DNA from: JABMRP01 sp964444795
Lineage (GTDB): Bacteria > Planctomycetota > Planctomycetia > Pirellulales > Thermoguttaceae
Direction: 5' to 3'
DNA length: 8,684 nucleotides
Assembly (NCBI GenBank): GCA_964444795.1
Contig: CAYUIQ010000313.1
Coordinates: forward strand, 1-8,684
The notes under the pieces were generated by a model, which was given only the letters and a program-made list of their open reading frames with translations, had not been told where the DNA came from and ran no database searches. Positions 6,932 to 8,684 of the stretch are shown here, one piece after another. The number at the start of each line of letters is the position of its first letter. The first letter of the stretch is position 1. The position numbers were made by a program, and so were the translations under genes.

Positions 6932-7219
6932 GGTTTGAATCTCGAAGAGCGGGAGGAAAGAGGTCTCTTTTCTTGGTGCGATCGATGTGCGGCTCGGCGG
7001 GCTCTTCGTCAATATAGTCGGTTTTGGACCTTGTTCCCATGCTATGCCGGGAACCAGAGCAACTGGGGTACGCAGATTCCAAAAGGTCCGGTCCTGCGGG
7101 GTCGCCCTGGCGGGGTCAAGCCGGTCGCGGCCGGTCGTCGATTCTGATACGGAGGCGGTGGACGGCTGCCGACACTGCAAGCGCCTTGCTCAACGGGCGG
7201 AGACAGAGGGGTATCGAGG
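6932..7219. other. Divergent intergenic region between trpF and the polysaccharide co-polymerase gene
   Basis: 288 bases shared by two outward-facing genes. On the minus strand TATATT (7016-7011) is a good -10 match for trpF, but no acceptable -35 precedes it. A dyad GTTCCC-N10-GGGAAC (7033-7038, 7049-7054) lies just upstream of that box and could be an operator. For the plus-strand gene only a ribosome site (AGAGGGG, about 7205-7211) is visible; I see no convincing promoter boxes. No RNA gene or T-box-like leader was recognised. Confidence 0.35.
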
Positions 7220-8572
7220 ATGTTCGCAATAGGCCAAGCGTCGGAAGAAGCGAAAGGATCACGTCGCGGTTTGGCCGCGCGGGTGGTCTTCGCCGTTTGC
7301 GCCATCGGGGTGGTCGGATGGTCCGTGCATGCGATATTGGGTGGTCGTCCGGCGGCCGAGTTCCCCGTCGACTGCACGGCCACGGTGTCGGTGCCGATCA
7401 GGCCGGACATCGAGCGACAGGCCCAACTGACCAAACTTCACCGCGAGATCGCTTCCGAGGCGAATGTTCGCCGGGCGCTGGACCGGCTAAATACGGCGGA
7501 AAAGGAGACGGACCGGACCGGCTCCGAAGCGTTCCCGACGAGGGCGTTGGTGCGGCGGGTGCAACAGGGGCTCCGCATTTTGGCCAGCGAACCGGACGAG
7601 CCGTGCGTCGTGACCATCTCGTTGCACTTGACCGGCGACGACCGGACGTTGATCGTTCCCGTCGTCCACCAATTGGCCACGCAACTGGCCGACGACTGCC
7701 GCCGTCTCCTACGCTCGCAAACCGATCCGCGGCGAGTCGAGACGGAATCGGCTGTCGCGGCGGCTCACGACCGGCTGGCTCAAGCGACAAGCCGATGCGA
7801 CATGTTCGTGCGGACCCATCTTGCCGAGAATCTGCGCCGCGCTGAAGAAGCCGTCGCGCAGGCCGTATCCTCCGAAGCCGAAACGCCGCCGCCCGTGATT
7901 TTCCCGCCGCGGACCGAGGTCGCCCCCTCGTCGATGACCGATAACCCGGCCTGGACGGAAGCAAAGCGGACGCTGACGGCGCTGGAGGACGAGCGGCGCG
8001 ATCTGCTGGTGCAGCGAACGCCGCTGCATCCGTTGGTGATCGACATCGAGGCGCGGATCGAACAGATGTCGCGTCGGCTGGGTCAGATTACGCCACGAAT
8101 CGTCGCCGAGCCGGACGCTCTGGCGGATCAAACGCCGGTCGTGCCGAGTCAGCCGCCCGAGCCGCAGCCGGAACCGGCTCTCCCATCCCGTCCCGACTTG
8201 GCGGAGCACACCGCCGCGGTCGCACAATACAAGACGCTCTGGGCTGAGGTGGCCGACGCCATGGGGCAACACAGCCGCGCGGTCGCCGCCGGCCGACGGG
8301 TCTCGACCTCGCGGGTGGCAAAAGATCCCGTCGAGATCTCGATGCGCGGGCCGAGCGCACCGGCGGACGCGCCTTCGTCGCCGACGGGATTCCTCCTGGC
8401 CATGCTCGCAGCCGTCTTGGCGATCGTGGGCATCCTCTCGCTGACGTCCCTCCTTCGCCGCGGTGAGCCCGTCTTCTCGACCCCCGAGCAAGCCGAATCC
8501 CAACTCCCGATCCCCGTGATCGGAACCGTCAGGCTCCACGACACATGGCCGGCGCTATCGGAAGCTGGGTAA
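7220..8572 (+). CDS. Wzz/GumC-like polysaccharide co-polymerase (chain-length protein) without kinase domain
   Basis: 450 aa inner-membrane protein. Residues about 20-40 form a first membrane helix after a basic N-terminus (GSRRGLAARVVFAVCAIGVV). A large, mostly charged periplasmic region follows, with coiled-coil stretches (about 65-95, 174-215 and 245-290). The segment RTPLHPLVIDIEARIEQMSRRL (266-287) matches the conserved 'tPkHP.v..le..i..l' stretch of GumC-type proteins. A Pro-rich piece lies at 304-325. The second helix is at 389-412, followed by RRGEPVFSTPEQAESQLPIPVIGTV (413-437), the usual juxtamembrane sequence before a BY-kinase. The protein stops there: no Walker motifs and no Tyr tail. 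The family sets exopolysaccharide or O-antigen length. ATG with AGAGGGG 8 bases upstream. No glycan genes are seen nearby, so role is by similarity of pattern. An EPS-export or tethering role is possible. Confidence 0.75.
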   Translation: MFAIGQASEEAKGSRRGLAARVVFAVCAIGVVGWSVHAILGGRPAAEFPVDCTATVSVPIRPDIERQAQLTKLHREIASEANVRRALDRLNTAEKETDRTGSEAFPTRALVRRVQQGLRILASEPDEPCVVTISLHLTGDDRTLIVPVVHQLATQLADDCRRLLRSQTDPRRVETESAVAAAHDRLAQATSRCDMFVRTHLAENLRRAEEAVAQAVSSEAETPPPVIFPPRTEVAPSSMTDNPAWTEAKRTLTALEDERRDLLVQRTPLHPLVIDIEARIEQMSRRLGQITPRIVAEPDALADQTPVVPSQPPEPQPEPALPSRPDLAEHTAAVAQYKTLWAEVADAMGQHSRAVAAGRRVSTSRVAKDPVEISMRGPSAPADAPSSPTGFLLAMLAAVLAIVGILSLTSLLRRGEPVFSTPEQAESQLPIPVIGTVRLHDTWPALSEAG

Positions 8573-8576
8573 GAGG

Positions 8577-8598
8577 TAGGGACTGGAGGCTAGGGACT
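8577..8598 (+). repeat. Short repeat TAGGGACT x2
   Basis: TAGGGACT occurs at 8577-8584 and again at 8591-8598, a period of 14 bases, right after the stop codon of the co-polymerase gene. It may be a remnant of a longer simple repeat of the GGGACTA type. No hairpin or U-tract was seen, so no terminator is called. Confidence 0.5.
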
Positions 8599-8631
8599 AG
8601 ACTTGAGGGCGACGATCCGCGGGCACGTCTT

Positions 8632-8684
8632 CTATTCGTCAGTCGGCATCTTGTGGGCGCGGCGGATCTCGGCGACGATGCTCT
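8632..8684 (-). CDS. Possible C-terminal end of an unknown protein (partial, runs off the window)
   Basis: The minus strand reads in frame SIVAEIRRAHKMPTDE and then TAG at 8634-8632. The frame is open to the window edge and has protein-like composition (IVAEIRRA, charged end), and convergent placement with the gene ending at 8572 is plausible. Only 16 full codons are visible, so it could be chance. The rest lies beyond 8684 and no family can be named. Confidence 0.35.
   Translation of the reverse strand, partial: SIVAEIRRAHKMPTDE

Overview
The window is chromosomal DNA from a high-GC bacterium. I infer a planctomycete (Pirellulales-like) from the protein style, for example the short membrane protein with an LRFSL-type opening, the isolated trpF, the ahcY/DUF1015 pair and the short intergenic repeats. 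No marker gene here proves the phylum. No phage, transposase, CRISPR or toxin system was seen.

Layout. Bases 1-54 hold the 5' part of a tRNA-Pro(UGG) on the minus strand, with a good sigma70-type promoter upstream. Next comes a minus-strand parA-parB operon (2167 down to 202), whose two genes overlap by 8 bases. Upstream of parA lie two 68-base copies of a module. Each copy carries two parS-like ParB sites exactly 51 bases apart (2388-2455 and 3116-3183). The copies bracket one small gene for a four-helix membrane protein (2464-3012), which has lower GC than its neighbours. Then come a DUF1015 gene and ahcY (S-adenosylhomocysteine hydrolase), both minus strand and probably co-transcribed, then trpF (minus). 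Diverging from trpF is a plus-strand gene for a Wzz/GumC-like polysaccharide co-polymerase without a kinase domain. The right edge holds what may be the last codons of another minus-strand gene.

Two copies of a roughly 90-100 base palindromic element sit 10-20 bases downstream of the DUF1015 and trpF stop codons. The first 32 bases of their left arms are identical.

How the parts work together. ParA (ATPase), ParB (CTP-dependent clamp) and the parS cluster form a chromosome-segregation locus, so this is probably near the replication origin, although I found no DnaA-box cluster. The clearest unusual feature is the duplicated parS doublet with fixed spacing and a conserved 10-base core between the sites, flanking a membrane-protein gene. 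ParB also has an unusually long Pro/Glu-rich linker. The remaining genes are ordinary metabolism and envelope functions with no evident link to segregation.
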